Origin: Antilocapra americana
Lineage: Eukaryota > Chordata > Mammalia > Artiodactyla > Antilocapridae
Length of the DNA stretch: 64,000 nucleotides
NCBI GenBank assembly: GCA_007570785.1
Contig: ML662465.1
Span: 2,411,052 to 2,475,051 of the forward strand
Direction: 5' to 3'
Positions within the stretch are counted from its first letter, which is position 1. Each line of letters opens with the position of its first letter. Positions 44,346 to 56,235 of the stretch are shown piece after piece. Below the pieces are notes generated by a model, which saw only the letters and a program-made list of their open reading frames with translations, did no database searches and had not been told where the DNA came from. The position numbers and the translations under genes are program-made.

Positions 44346-45594
44346 TCCTCATGTGCATACACTTCTGTGAGTGGTGAGGGAATCTGAGCAGAGCCCTTGG
44401 GAACCTGTTACAGTTATTTTTCCTTCTGAGTGCCAGTTACGAGCAAGTTCGCTCACTCTGATTTTGTACACACTGTATCAGTTTTCCCCAATATCGCTTT
44501 CCTTAACTCCGACTGTGTGTTTGGGCTCAGTGAGAGCCTTGCCCTCCTGTCTTGTATTTCTAAAGTCACCAAGGCTTTCATCCGAGGATGCCCTGTCCTC
44601 TCAATTTCCCCAAGGATAGTCTAGACGTCAGAATCCTTAGTTACCAGCTGGTGCTACCTCTGATATTACCGCTGTCACCATGGAGCTGACATCCCATGTG
44701 CCAGGGGAAGCATTGAGCTCTCCCAAGCCCTTGCTGCAGAAGTCTCAAACACAGAGCCTACGGGTTCACATTTAGCCTGCAGACAGTTTTGTTTGGTCTG
44801 CAAAGGGTCTTAAGATACGTGAAACCAGGTGCCAACATTTCCAGTGTGTGGGATGTTCATGCAAACTCTGGAATTCTGGCTTGAAAAATTAGAAATCTTG
44901 GAACCCTATTTCTACCTGGTATCACCTGGCAGCAGTGGCCCCCCTCAACTAGGGTCCCCCCTCAACAGAGAAGACATATGCTTTCTAGGTCACCAGTTTC
45001 CGCTGGACAACCAGACTCAACATAGATTACTTCCCTGGTCTCCATGGGCACTGGAGCTTGGTACCCTTGCCCTGCCCTCCTCGACTCCTGCTCTGGGTTG
45101 TCTCTCTCTCTCCCCTTTTCCCTGCCTCTGTGCTCACTTGTTTGCTGGGAGTGGATGGCTGCTGTGTCTTTCCAATCCTTTGACTTTCTTTCCAATAGTC
45201 TCTGGGTTTCGCTGGCCTCTTCTATTAGTACCTACTTCTATTAGTAGGACTCTGCTTCCTGTTTTCTTAGCCATTTACTGAAGTTGTGCTATAAATGAAC
45301 AGACATTATGATTTTCCCACACACTAGAGTTTTAAGTGCCACCTGCCACATGGAATCCTGTTGCCTTTATCCACTAATGACTGTGGATAACTTTGGATTT
45401 TGGTGCTGGCCACACTAGAGTCTGAGACAGAAGGGCACTTGGAATGAAGGGACCCAGAGACATGGGTCTGTATCCTTGGGAGATACACTAGGTTCGTACC
45501 CACATCTAGAATTCCCCATTCCATCCACCTCAGGTTTGTCTACTTCCCATCAGCCCATGCTGCTGAAATCCCAGCTTCGCACCTGAATCTAGCA
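44346..45594. other. Mostly unique sequence
   Basis: A weak hAT-like match may lie at 44750-44850 ('ttagcctgcagacagttttg', 'tttggtctgcaaagggtct'). A 150-codon frame at 44829-45281 overlaps it and is judged spurious. Confidence 0.35.
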
Positions 45595-46194
45595 AGGCTG
45601 TTCGCATTAAACAACATCATAATTGCCGCCTCATTCCAGATGGTTTTGTTGCCATGGAATTCTGTGAAGGTGCAAACCACGCAAGAATTCTCATTCCTGG
45701 TCTGAGCCCAGCTAATTAGATCTGCTTTGAATCCAACATTAGAAAAGACGTTGCCAATCTAGCAAGCAAATGCCAGTTTTCTCCGGCTTTTATTATATAT
45801 GCTGGTTTTCTTCTCTGTGCCTTTTTCTTTTAAAGTTAGGATGGAGATAAGGAGGAGCAAGGCCAGGTAATTTGAAACTTTGAGTACCATTTGTTTCGTT
45901 AATTGTGACTTTTGAGGCAGAAAGGAATGAAGGCAGAGAAAATGATTGCTTAAAGCTGATTCACTTGGCATGTCTCCTTGGACAATGCAAACTACACATG
46001 ATCAAATTCTTTTCTGATAGAAAATGACTGATACAAGGACAGAAACAGATGAGTCACTTATTTTTGCAAGTTATTAGCTGGATAGGGTTTGTTAGAACTA
46101 CAGTGTCATAGAATCTGAAAGTCAACTGTGACCCGCCCCTGCTTTTTGTAGAAAAAAACAAAACAAGCAAATAAGAAGACCTAGGTTGAGTGAG
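45595..46194. other. Unique block, candidate conserved noncoding element
   Basis: No repeat recognised. 45600-45760 is complex AT-balanced sequence with CCCAGCTAATTAGATCTGC near 45707 and 'aaacaacatcataattgccg'. Function is inference. Confidence 0.35.
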
Positions 46195-46207
46195 AGGAAC
46201 AGAACTT

Positions 46208-46380
46208 TTCTTCTTCTTCTTTTTTTGAAAGATATATTTATTTTATTTATTTGACAGCACTGGCTCTTTGTTGCAGTATATGGGATCTAGTTCCCTGAAC
46301 AGGGTTCAAACCTGTCCCCCCTACAATCCCCCCACATTGAGAGCATGGAATCTTAGCCACTGGACCACCCAGGAAGTCCC
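46208..46380 (-). repeat. CHR-2-type tRNA SINE with TSD
   Basis: T-rich start, 'gggatctagttccctgaaca', 'gggttcaaacctgtcccc' and the reversed head 'ggaccacccaggaagtcc'. AGGAACAGAACTT (46195-46207) and AGGAATAGAATCT (from 46381) flank it. Confidence 0.93.
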
Positions 46381-46634
46381 AGGAATAGAATCTTGTCCCT
46401 TCACTCTTAGTTAAGCCAGTTAGCATACAGTGACACCCAGAGTGCGGCAGTTCTGGCTGGTGGGGGCATGAGGTGAAAGTTACAGACTCCATCTCCAAAG
46501 ATCTGATTTTCCAACCTGCAAGGTTAAACAGCTGTGTGGTGTTATAACAATGATCACTACCCATGATTTGTGGCCAGACCTGCTCTGGCACCCTAGTTCT
46601 GCTTCCTCTCCTGACTCCCATCTTTCAGAAATGG

Positions 46635-46775
46635 ATTCAAGCTCTTTAATCCTATTTCCCTCATCTGTAGAATGGATGTAGTAATGCCTTCCCTTGAGGA
46701 TATGTCATGAGCATTGAGGATAACTGGGATAAAATGCTCAGTATATAGGAAGTTCAGTAACTTGTTTTCAAAGTA
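46635..46775 (+). repeat. MIR SINE fragment
   Basis: 'tatttccctcatctgtagaa', 'tggatgtagtaatgcc' and 'aaaatgctcagtatatagga' are the sense MIR. Confidence 0.65.
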
Positions 46776-46829
46776 AATAGTTTCCATGAAAAGTGATATG
46801 TGTTGGGAGTGTACTGGAGGGGCATCTAA

Positions 46830-47055
46830 TCCATTTTGGAGAGTCTAGGAAGGCTTCTGGGAGAAGGAGATAAAGAAGGCATTCCAAGCAGAGCTACAGG
46901 TATGGTGGGGGAGGAAGGGAGTGTTTGATAGGAATGAAGAATATAACATTTGTAGGAGTAAGCAAAAGGAGTGGAGGTGGGGGAATTAAGGGTAAAGTGG
47001 TGACAGGGTCGAGACATCATTGATGAAATAAAGCAAGATTTGAGGGAGGAGGGAA
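46830..47055 (-). repeat. L2 LINE fragment
   Basis: 'tctaggaaggcttctgggag' and 'aaagaaggcattccaagcag' fit antisense L2. Confidence 0.55.
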
Positions 47056-47260
47056 GGACTTCTCTGGTGGCTCAAATGATAAAGAATCTGCCTGCTCTGC
47101 AGGAGATTTGGGTTCGATCCCTGGGTTGGGGAGATCCCCTGAAGTAGGAAATGGCTATCCACTCCAGTATTCTTGCCTGGAGAATGCCACGGACAGAGGA
47201 GCCTGGTGGGCGACAGCCCATGGGGTCTCAAAGAGTCAGACACGACTGAGTGACTGACAC
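47056..47260 (+). repeat. Bov-tA SINE
   Basis: 'aggacttctctggtggctca', 'gggttcgatccctgggttgg' and 'agtcagacacgactgagtga'. It looks close to consensus and so comparatively young. Confidence 0.97.
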
Positions 47261-47714
47261 TTCCACACAATCTCTGAGGAAGGAGGACACTTGTTTCTTG
47301 ATCTAGGTCCCTGGCAGCTGATAGTGCTTCCCCTGTGACAAGAATTTCAAGGGAAGAAAGGGCGGGTGGAAGGTGAGGATAGCAGTCTTCTCTGTGGTGT
47401 TGGTGGGGAGATGTCTAGTTAGGCAGTAGTGGCAACTGGACAGAGATGAAGCCTTGGGTTATGAACCCGAGAGTCCTCACACATGGGTAGTGGCTGAGGA
47501 AAGAGGTAAAGACAAGGCCTCACTGAAGATGGAGTAGAGTGAGGAGGAGAAAAAATCCTTGATAAAATCATGGGGAATAAGATGTTTAGGGGCTTGACAG
47601 AGGAGTAGAAATCAAAGGTGGAGAATGAAGTGATGCTCAAACTAAAAGATACTGGATTCATTCATGATACTGAAAAGCTGGGCAATTACCAGGCTGTAGG
47701 AGTGGCTGAAACCA
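47261..47714. other. Unclear sequence, possibly L2-derived
   Basis: Purine-rich text such as 'ggcagtagtggcaactggac' recalls antisense L2 but is too diverged to call. No gene seen. Confidence 0.35.
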
Positions 47715-48545
47715 GGATCACCTCACACCAGCCAGAATGGCCATCATCAAAAAATTTACAAGCTGTAAATGCTGAAGAGGATGTGGAGAAAAGGGAACCC
47801 TTTAAACTGTTTGTGGGAATGTAAATTGATATAGCCACTGTGGAGAACAGTATGGAGGTTCCTTAAAAACTAAACCTAGAACTACCATAGGACCCAGCAA
47901 CCCCATTATTGGGCATATACATGGGGAAAACATAATTCAAAGAGACAAATGCACCCCAATGTTCATTGCAGCACTATTTACAATAGCCAGGACGTGGAAG
48001 CAACCTAGATGTCCACTGATAGATTAATGGATAAAGAAGATGTGATCCATGCATACAAGGGAACATTACTTCACCATAAAAAGGAATGAAATTGAGTCAC
48101 TTGTAGTGATATAGATGTGCCTAGAGCTTGTCATACAGAGCAAAGTCAGAAAGAGAAAAATATGTTATATTAATGCATATATACATGGAACACAGAAAAA
48201 TGGTACTGATGAACCTATTTGCAGGGTCAGAAATAGAGACGCAGATGTAGAGAATGGACTTGTGGACATGGGGGAAGGAGAGAGTAGGACGAATGGAGAG
48301 TGTAGCGTTGACACATATGACGCTACCATGTGTAAAAGGGAGAGCCAGCAGGGAGCTGCTGTACAGCACAAGGAGTTCAGTTCAATGCTCTGTGTTGACC
48401 TAGAGGGGCAGAATGGGGGCGAGGGGGGAGGGAGGCTCCAGAAGGAGGAGATATATGTATTCATGTGACTGATTCATGTTGTATGGCAGAAACTAACACA
48501 ATAGTTCAAAGCAATTATATTTCAATTAAAAAAAATAAAAGTAAA
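47715..48545 (+). repeat. Ruminant L1 3' end
   Basis: 'atcacctcacaccagccaga', 'gctgaagaggatgtggagaa', 'gtgtagcgttgacacatatg', 'ctgattcatgttgtatggca' and an A-rich tail. About 830 bases, 5' truncated, with no intact ORF2 frame. Confidence 0.92.
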
Positions 48546-49358
48546 AAATATATTTTTTTCTTTTTCTTCCTCTTCCTCCTTCTCACCTTTCTTCTTTACC
48601 ATCCTTGTGCTGACTACATACCTTGGGTAAGTTTCATCCTTGAGGTGGGAAAAGTGGCCTCTGTCAGCTCCAGGTTTTCTTCATTCCACATTTCATGCCA
48701 TCAGACAAGAGTAATTTTCACTCCCCCATCCCAAGTCCCAGGTTGGCTCTTGGGTCTCTCATGCCTGGCTGACTAACCAGGTCACCCTGGATCTTATTTC
48801 CACCATATATCCTAGGAGTGAGCCCAGCACCATTCAAACCAACAGATTGAAATAGAGTGAGGGGTAATTCTAAAAAAAAGAAGAAGAAAGTGAGAAATAA
48901 AAGTACTCTGGCCAGACAAAAACACAAGATGTCTTCTTGAAAAGTAAAAATGTCATCCTCTTAAAGTGAAAAATTGGCTGAATTTAGCAGGGTGAGGATC
49001 TGACCACATTCTCCTTTATTTACTCATTTTGCCTTAGACCCCGAATGGCTTGCTCACAGACAAGTCTGGGTTGCTGGGTGTTTGCAGATTGAAGGGCAAT
49101 GCAAGGACCTTCGTTTCTTCCAGAAGAGAGTGCTCATCATTTCTATTTTCATAAAAAAAAAAAAAAAAACCAAACTTCTAAGTTTTTAGACTGTTGCAGA
49201 ACAAACATAACTGTGACTCATGTTTCACAATTTATGTAGCCGGCTTCACATACTTTTGACAGTTCTATCATGTTTTAGATGCTGCAAAATATTTGTTTTC
49301 CATTGTGAAGCTGGGGTGGTGAAAATCCCCTTGCTTCTTGATTACTGATGCTCTGCGC
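48546..49358. other. Unique sequence with CT-rich and poly-A tracts
   Basis: A CT-rich tract lies at 48551-48600 and A17-type run at 49153-49170. No gene recognised. Confidence 0.45.
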
Positions 49359-49551
49359 TAGGGTTTCTCAACCTCAGCCCTGTTGACATTTGGGTGAGAT
49401 AGTTCTTTGTTGTGAGGGGCTGTCATATGCACGGGAGAATTCTTAGCAGCAACCCTGGCCTCTACCCAAACGCCCATTATGACAATCCATGTCACCAGAC
49501 AATACGCAGTGTCCCATAGGGGGCGAAATTGCCCCTCATTGAGAACCACTG
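49359..49551 (+). repeat. Nearly full-length nonautonomous hAT fossil
   Basis: Terminal 'tagggtttctcaacctc' is mirrored by 'ttgagaaccactg' at the far end. Internal 'ttctttgttgtgaggggctg' is the same family as 6341-6783, inverted. CTCTGCGC (49351-49358) and CTGTGTAC (49552-49559) could be a decayed 8-base TSD. Confidence 0.65.
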
Positions 49552-49739
49552 CTGTGTACTTTGGTTTTTAGCCATGTATTAGGCTAGGAAACTGATCCTC
49601 AGAGATGAGGAGGGGCCTGGGGAGTAAGCATAAATCAGGAAAGAAGGATATCTCTGTGCCTTTCACAAGATGACCTTGATGGGCTGACTTTGAGGACCAT
49701 CTGCCATAGTCCCTTACTCTTCTCTGTCTCAGATCTCAG

Positions 49740-50165
49740 GAGAAGGAAGACACAAGACCCTCATCCAGACGCAGAATAATTAAAATCTAGGTCTAAATGA
49801 GATGCTTATAATATAATAGGAACCAGTTGGAGCTCTCTAGCTCTGAATGGAAGAAGCTCACTGCCTATAAATAGCACAATTGGCAGCTACCCTCTGAAAA
49901 ACACTTATCATGCCCGTGTCAGAGGAAGATGTGTCCAATGCTTTAGACGCTGAAAACAAATACCGTGAGTGGAAAATAAATGGCATTATTAGCATAAAGG
50001 GAGTTCCTAATTAACCAGCAATCGTCCATTACTGCAGCCTTCAATTCATTAAATTGCATAATTACATAAAAACTCAGTTGATGCTTGATTCAGTCAGTGT
50101 ATCTAGTATTGTCTCCTCAATAATTAGTTCCATAATTGTCAGTTTGACAGGGCAATTAAAAATGT
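49740..50165. other. AT-rich unique block, candidate conserved enhancer
   Basis: About 420 bases with no repeat signature and many homeodomain-type cores: GCATTATTAGCATAAAG (49982), CCTAATTAACCAGC (50006), CAATTCATTAAATTGCATAA (50041), CAATAATTAGTTCCATAATT (50118) and GGGCAATTAAAA (50150). Not coding. Regulatory function is inference. Confidence 0.45.
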
Positions 50166-50618
50166 TTGAAGACATTGTGTCAGCTTCCCCATGCGAGGCT
50201 GTACTCTGTAGGACGCTTCTTGGAAAAACCTTCCCTCTGGGCAGCTAGATGGTTCCCAAGTTCTTGGAATGGAGAGAAGGGAGAGCCGGGGATGGGGTGG
50301 TGGGAGCAGAAATTTGTGGCTCATCCCTTTTTGGAGGCAATGTATTCTACTCTGGGTGAATTGAGTATCTTCATTGGAGCAGTCACAGGTTTAACTGACG
50401 GGGTTTGGAGGAAGCTAGCATCAGGGGTTGCCTACAAATCAGTGGGAAGGAGTCTGATTCTAGGTTTGACTGTGCAGGCATCAATATTCAGAGGGTTTGG
50501 TCCTGGGTGTGAGGACCTCAACATGAGATCTTCAATGTCAGGCTGGCTGAAAGCATCCTGGAGTTACAGTCCAGTTTAGATTAGGAGTCCATTTAGAATT
50601 AGGGAGCCAAAGGTGCCT
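50166..50618. other. Unique sequence
   Basis: A 137-codon plus-strand frame (50166-50579) has no recognised domain and is judged chance. Confidence 0.4.
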
Positions 50619-50832
50619 GGGTTTCCCTGGTGGCTGCGCAGTAAAGAATCTGCCGGCAATGTAGGAGCCTCAGGAGATGCAGCTTCGATCCCTGGGTTGG
50701 GAAGATTCCCCCAAGAGGAGGGTGTGGCAACCCACTCCAGTATTTTTGCCTGGAGAATTCCATGGATGGAGGAGCCTGGTGGACTACGTGGGGGTCTCAA
50801 AGAGTCAGACATGACTGAAGTGACTTAGCAGG
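50619..50832 (+). repeat. Bov-tA SINE
   Basis: 'gggtttccctggtggctgcg', 'cactccagtatttttgcctg' and 'atgactgaagtgacttagca'. Confidence 0.95.
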
Positions 50833-51397
50833 CTTGCATACATCCATTAGTGCCTAGTTGCATTAGAATGCTCTTCTTTGTAAGAAGGAGATGGCCAATG
50901 AAGGCTGTGTGTCTGTTATGGGGAGGGGAGTGGCTTCAGCTATTCAGTATGGGTTCAGGATTCCCCGCTTTGTATTAATATGTTTGTGCTGGTTGGGAAG
51001 ACTGTAACTTTCTAAGTTCTTAGTGCTCAAGACCCACTCTAGGCACAAAAATATCTGACCAAGATCACAAAATGAATTCAGGTCCCTATCTTGCCACAAA
51101 GCTGCTTCCATGGTCCCTCTCCTGGTCAGAATTGGCTCAGAAATGATGGAGTTCAGCTCCTGGATGGGTCGATCCCCAGCCTTCCTGCTGAGTTGAACTG
51201 AGGAACACTAAGGTCATTTAGATGCGGTGAACTACATGTGGTTTAACACCTAAATGTTCTAGTCTGTATAGAACTGAAAGAGCCCAGCTTAAGGGTGAAC
51301 CATCTCAGATTGGAAGACCAAGAAAAATGTCACGAGATCCCTAGGTGTCTGGTCCCGCATATCCTTTGCTCTCAAGCCCTATTTGCTTCCTGCCTGT
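50833..51397. other. Unique sequence
   Basis: No repeat or gene recognised. Confidence 0.4.
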
Positions 51398-51405
51398 CTT
51401 TCTAA

Positions 51406-51621
51406 GGCTTCCCTAGTGGCTCAGTGATAATGAATCCATCTGCCAATGCAGGAGATGCAGGATCGATCCCTGGGTCGGGAAAATCCCCTGGAGAAGGAAA
51501 TAGCAATTGACTTCAGTATTCTTGCCTGGGAAATACCACAGACAGAGAAGCCTGGTGGGCTACAGTCCATGGGGTTGCACAAGAGTCAGACACAACTGAA
51601 CAACTAAACAGAAACAACTGA
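51406..51621 (+). repeat. Bov-tA SINE with short TSD
   Basis: 'ggcttccctagtggctcagt' to 'actgaacaactaaacagaaa'. CTTTCTAA occurs at 51398-51405 and 51622-51629. Confidence 0.96.
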
Positions 51622-51629
51622 CTTTCTAA

Positions 51630-51933
51630 AGTCGGAGAGGAAGAGATTTTCTCTCCTAGAATCAGTTGTGGATGGACATGATAAGGCAGAGAAGTAAACT
51701 AAACGGGAAAATCAGATTCAACGGAGCATTCTCCATGAGAGAAAGAATGTTTAATCAAGCGTTCTACATTCTCAGACCATGATTCAGTTAGGGCTTAAAT
51801 CCACACAGCAGCCCACCCTTCTTTTTGGAATGGGTTGAAAGGAGGACTGAAATTTCATCCATATTTTGTTCTCTCCTATGATCAATGTGGTTTTATCAAC
51901 CAGAAGGGATAGACTGCTCACGCCAGTATTCTT
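51630..51933. other. Unique sequence
   Basis: No repeat or gene recognised. Confidence 0.4.
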
Positions 51934-52162
51934 GGGCTTCTTTTGTGGCTCAGTCAGTAAAGAATCTGCCTGCAGTGTGGGAGACCTGGGTTTGATACCT
52001 GGGCTGGGAAGATCCCCCGGAGGAGGGCATGGCAACCCACTCCAGTATTCTTGCCTTGGAGAATCTCCATGGACAGAGGAGCCCGGCGGGCCACAGGCCA
52101 TGAGGCTGCCATCCATGAGGTTGCCAAGACTCAGACACGACCAGGTGACTAAGCACAGCACA
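51934..52162 (+). repeat. Bov-tA SINE
   Basis: 'gggcttcttttgtggctcag', 'cactccagtattcttgcctt' and an extra internal repeat of 'catgaggctgccatccatga' type, then 'cagacacgaccaggtgacta'. Confidence 0.95.
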
Positions 52163-52763
52163 GCAGAGCACACATCACCCAGAGCATTGGCCAGCCAGGT
52201 GGGTTGCTGCCCTTCCGGGGATGGAGACTGATGGAGCTCTAGAAAAGTCTTGCTTGCTCTTTTGTGGGATTTTTCTCCATTCTTTACAACTAACTCTGCA
52301 CGTGTGTCTATGACATGAGTGTTTGTCATACTTTGGTGGCTCTCTCTGTCTCAAAAGTCTCTAAAAGTCACCAGTTGATTAGTCCAGTTAAGGCCACTCC
52401 ACAGTTACTATAGAGTAGCATAAGAGGCCACCTTCTGTCTAGGGCTTCTCAACTAGATGCCCATTTAAGATCTACTCATGAATTTTCTTTAAAAAAAAAA
52501 AAAAGCCAGTACCTCATCCCGATCTATTGCATCAACATGGATTATACATGAATAAAACTTTAAAAATTTAATTTTAAAAGGAACAAGGTCTTAAAATTCA
52601 TTGGTATTCATAGACTCCTTCCTGCCCCACCATGTATCTGATAGTAATTACTTCTCATTCCTTCTCAGCCTCCAGCTTTCTCATGAGGTGGTCTGGGTCC
52701 TTTTGTATAAGTCAGAATAATTATCAAAAAGCCAAGCATTCCTCGATCAGTGTCTATATCCAT
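52163..52763. other. Unique sequence with poly-A run
   Basis: An A14-type run lies at 52491-52504. No gene recognised. Confidence 0.4.
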
Positions 52764-52790
52764 TATATATGTATGTATGTATGTATGTAT
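52764..52790. repeat. (TATG)n microsatellite
   Basis: Five to six tandem ATGT/TATG units. Confidence 0.92.
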
Positions 52791-52914
52791 CTTTCTGTCT
52801 ACAAGACCCCTACCTGTGCAAGAGGAAGAAAATACAGCAATCCATGGCGATAGGTTATTGAGTGAAGATTTTTGTTTTAGAAAGCATCCTTAACTCACAG
52901 TTTGGGTAATGGAC

Positions 52915-53045
52915 TTGCCTCCTTTGAGAGGCAAGTGTGCAGTCGCTATGGGTCAGCCTGGGTTTTGATTTTGGGTCAGTTCCTAAGTCATTCCATGCTA
53001 TAGTTCTATAGTTTGTCCTCATTTAAAAACTGGAATTAGTTCATA
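52915..53045 (+). repeat. MIR SINE, degraded
   Basis: 'gggttttgattttgggtcag' and 'tttgtcctcatttaaaaact' are weak MIR matches. Confidence 0.4.
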
Positions 53046-53059
53046 CTTTTTATAAATGG

Positions 53060-53344
53060 CTTTTGATGTTTTTTGATTGTGGTAAAAGAAACATACAATT
53101 TTAATAATATTTAACTGTACAGTTCAGTGATCCTAAGTACATTCACATTGTTCTGCAATTCTCACTGTCATCCAGCTCTCAAATTTTTCACCTTTCTAAA
53201 CTGACACTCTGCCCCTCATTAAACGTTAACTCCCCATCTCCCCACCCCCATCCCTGGCCCCTGGCGTCTACCAATGTACTTTCTGACTCTATGAATTTGT
53301 CTATTCTAGGTATCTCATTTAAATGGAATCAAAAATATGCAAAC
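53060..53344. repeat. Ancient L1 (L1M-type) 3' fragment
   Basis: 'actgtacagttcagtgatcc', 'acattcacattgttctgcaa', 'cattaaacgttaactcccca' and 'tgaatttgtctattctaggt' are typical of an old L1 3' region. Confidence 0.7.
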
Positions 53345-54235
53345 AATTGAGTGTCTTTGTTTTAGGTGCTTGGGATACGTTGCCGAATAAGGCAAAACCA
53401 AATCTCTCTTCTCTTGGAAATTACATATTTGTATGGGGAGAGAGATAATGAGCTATAAATATAATGTTACTAAAGTAAGTGCCATGCTAAAATAAAGTAG
53501 GGTGAAGGAAATGATGAAGACTGGCGGGTGGGATGCAATTTTAGACATCAGACTATTTAACTAGATATTAAAAGTAAAGTTGTTTGAACAGGTCTCATTT
53601 TGAGGTTGACATTTGAGCCAATGAATTGAAAGAGGGGAGTGAGTGAGCCATGTGGGTATCTGGATGGGGGTGCCATCCAGAAAGTGAGAAGGCCCTAGAT
53701 GGGAGCATGTTGAAGAAACAATGAGGAGGCTGGTGCAGCTGGAGTGGGGTGAGCAAGCAGGGCATTAAGAAGGGAGGCTGAGACAGGGCACTCAGGGCTG
53801 GTGCACTGGGACAACTCTGAGGAATGGGATGGGGAGAGAGGTGGGAAGGGGGTTCAGGATGGGGGATGCATGTACACCCATGGCTGACTCATGTGAATGT
53901 ATGGCAAAAACTACTATAATACTGTAAAGTAATTAGCCTCCAATTAAAATAAATAAATTAATTAAAAAAGAGAGAGGAGGATGGGCAAGTCATGGGGAAT
54001 TTGATTACAGGGACTTATAGGCCAAAATAAGGAATTTGGTTATTACGCTGAGCAGTCAGGAGTCACTGGAGGGTTCTGTTGATGGGGGAAGGGAGGATAT
54101 GCTATGATTTGCATTTTAAATGGATCTATCTGAGTGATGTGTTGTTAAGAAGATTTAGTAGGGCATGAGTGAAACAAGAGAGACCAGTTAGAAGACTTAC
54201 TGTAATTTGGGCAAGAGATGACAGGTGGCTTGGGC
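53345..54235 (-). repeat. L2 LINE 3' end, long, split by an L1 tail
   Basis: In order: 'aggtgcttgggatacgttgc', 'aagtgccatgctaaaataaa', 'ggttgacatttgagccaatg', then after the insertion 'ggtggcttgggcc' preceded by 'gggcaagagatgac'. Confidence 0.75.
53790..53970 (+). repeat. Ruminant L1 3' tail
   Basis: 'ctcagggctggtgcactggg', 'gggggttcaggatgggggat', 'catggctgactcatgtgaat' and an A-rich tail, 5' truncated to about 180 bases inside L2. Confidence 0.92.
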
Positions 54236-54239
54236 CAGG

Positions 54240-54365
54240 CCTAATAATGGTACTTATTTCATAGGGTTGTTTTATGAATTAAATGAGATGAAGTGTGGAT
54301 AATCTTAGAAAAGGCTACTTTGTGTAATGTAAGGACATGACAAATGGCAACTACTGTTAACTAAA
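54240..54365 (+). repeat. MIR SINE 3' half
   Basis: 'aataatggtacttatttcat', 'agggttgttttatgaattaa' and 'atgagatgaagtg' are the sense MIR. Confidence 0.75.
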
Positions 54366-55384
54366 TGTGACCTCAGGTCAAGACTGAGCACAAGAAGTTC
54401 TAGAATTTATTTGGGTTTTAATTCCTTTTTAACTTGGGAAAAGTTTTCTAGGTGATTCTACTCTGCATTTCAAGGTAATATTAATGATTCAGGCTGTTTG
54501 TACAAATTATGCCCAGCTATAAATCTGTGCAAGTTCTCCAGAGAGGGTTATACAATGTTCTTGAAATAATGGAATGGCCCAATAATAATAGAGTATTAGC
54601 AGTATAAAATGCATTCAATATTTTTTTATTAAAGGTAACACCATACGTTACCAAAACAGTCCTCTATTTTCAGAGATGCATCAAAGATGCAAGTAATATA
54701 CAAAGTCATTTCCCCTACTCCATAGCCTTCTTATTTTACTTTGTCACAGCCAAAGATGTCTCACCTTGATACCTAAAAAGATTTTGATTGCCTTATTTGG
54801 CAGCTGGAATCTATTTTCCCTTTGAACTGATAGTATTCTTTATTCTGTTAAAGTTAGATACCCTAAAACCTGTGTCTCTCAGATATCCCAGCTTTCCAAA
54901 GTTCTGGAACTACTAGGGCTGTAGGAGAACAAGTATTTCATTGTACAGTAGGATCCATCTCAGGGAGGAAAAAAAAGATATTTCCATACAGACTCTAAGC
55001 ACTTCTTACAATTTCCACCTGATAGTTGTAACCAGTCATAAATTATTTTTAAAAATCTCAATTTTATTGGAAGGTAGCAAGAAGAGTTTTTTTTATTTTA
55101 ATTTTATGCTTTATTAAGAATTTACATATTAATTTGAATTTCTCATAGTACTTTGATACATGCATACAGTTTGCATCTACATTTTTACTTTAGAACAGAG
55201 CTATGGCAGTTGACCATAATAATGACTAATATGCCATAAAACAAGCCATAGACATACCTATCCAATAACTAGACACACGCTACTCAAGTTACCCCAAGTT
55301 CAGTGAGCAATTTCCTAATTGCTCTTTCTAATTTCCTTTCCTCATGCTTTTCCATTGTTTCCTAACAGTTTCTTTCAATGTGTT
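54366..55384. other. AT-rich unique sequence
   Basis: About 1 kb with no confident repeat call and no gene. T-runs near 55088 and 55383. Confidence 0.4.
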
Positions 55385-56009
55385 TTTTTTTTCTTATTTA
55401 TTTTTTTTAATTGTTTTTGCCATACATTGTCATGATATCACCATGGGTTTACATATGCTTCCCCTCCGGAACCCCCCTCCCACTTCCCTCCCCGCCCCGG
55501 GAAATCTCGCTGCACCAGCCCCGAGCATCAATCCTCGGCTGGCGATTGATTAGACATATGAAAATTAACATGCTTCAATGCACTTCTCCCATATCATCCC
55601 ACCCTTACCCTCATCCACAAAGTCCACGAGTCTATCCTATACATCTGCGTTCCTTTTGCTGTCTCGTATGTTGGGTTCTCGTTACCGTCTTTCTAAATTC
55701 CATATATATGCGTTAACATACTGTATTGTTTTTGCTTCTGGCTTACTTCACTCTGGATAATGGGCTCCAGTTTCGTCCATCTGAGTAGAATTGATTCAAA
55801 TGAATTTTTTTTTTAATGCTGAGTAATATTCCATTGTGTATATGTACCACAGCTTTCTTATCCATTCGTCAGTTGATGGGCATCTAGGTTGCTTCCATGT
55901 CCTGGCTATTGTAAACAATGCAGCGATGAACATTGGGGTACACGTGGCTCTTTCAATTCTGGTTTCCTTGGTGTATATGCCCAGCAGTGGGATAGCTGGG
56001 TCAGAGTTT
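55385..56009 (-). repeat. Ruminant L1 3' end, antisense
   Basis: T-rich start, 'ttttgccatacattgtcatg', 'tgctgagtaatattccattg' and 'gcccagcagtgggatagctg'. Forms an inverted pair with 56236-57022. Confidence 0.93.
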
Positions 56010-56235
56010 TAAAAAGTGTAAATGAAATGAGGAAGATAGTTTGATTTCAATATATTTGGGTCAATTGTCCGGAGTTGTCACAGGAGTCTTGTGAACTTCA
56101 AACCCCCAGAAACATCTCCAATAAAAAGACTAATTGTGGCATTACACCTCTCAAATCCCAGAGAAAAATTTCACCACCTGTCTTCTTTTTCTACTGAAAT
56201 GTGTGAAGTGCATCCTTCTAAAGATGAAATTGGAT

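Noticed and set aside
44829..45281. 150-codon plus-strand reading frame
   Set aside because: No recognisable domain, overlaps a probable repeat, lacks promoter or splice context, and has no collinear partner frame.
50166..50579. 137-codon plus-strand reading frame
   Set aside because: No domain and no codon structure I recognise. Adjacent sequence looks noncoding.
51866..52329. Overlapping frames of 121 and 181 codons on opposite strands
   Set aside because: They span a Bov-tA SINE, which is known to give long spurious frames on both strands.
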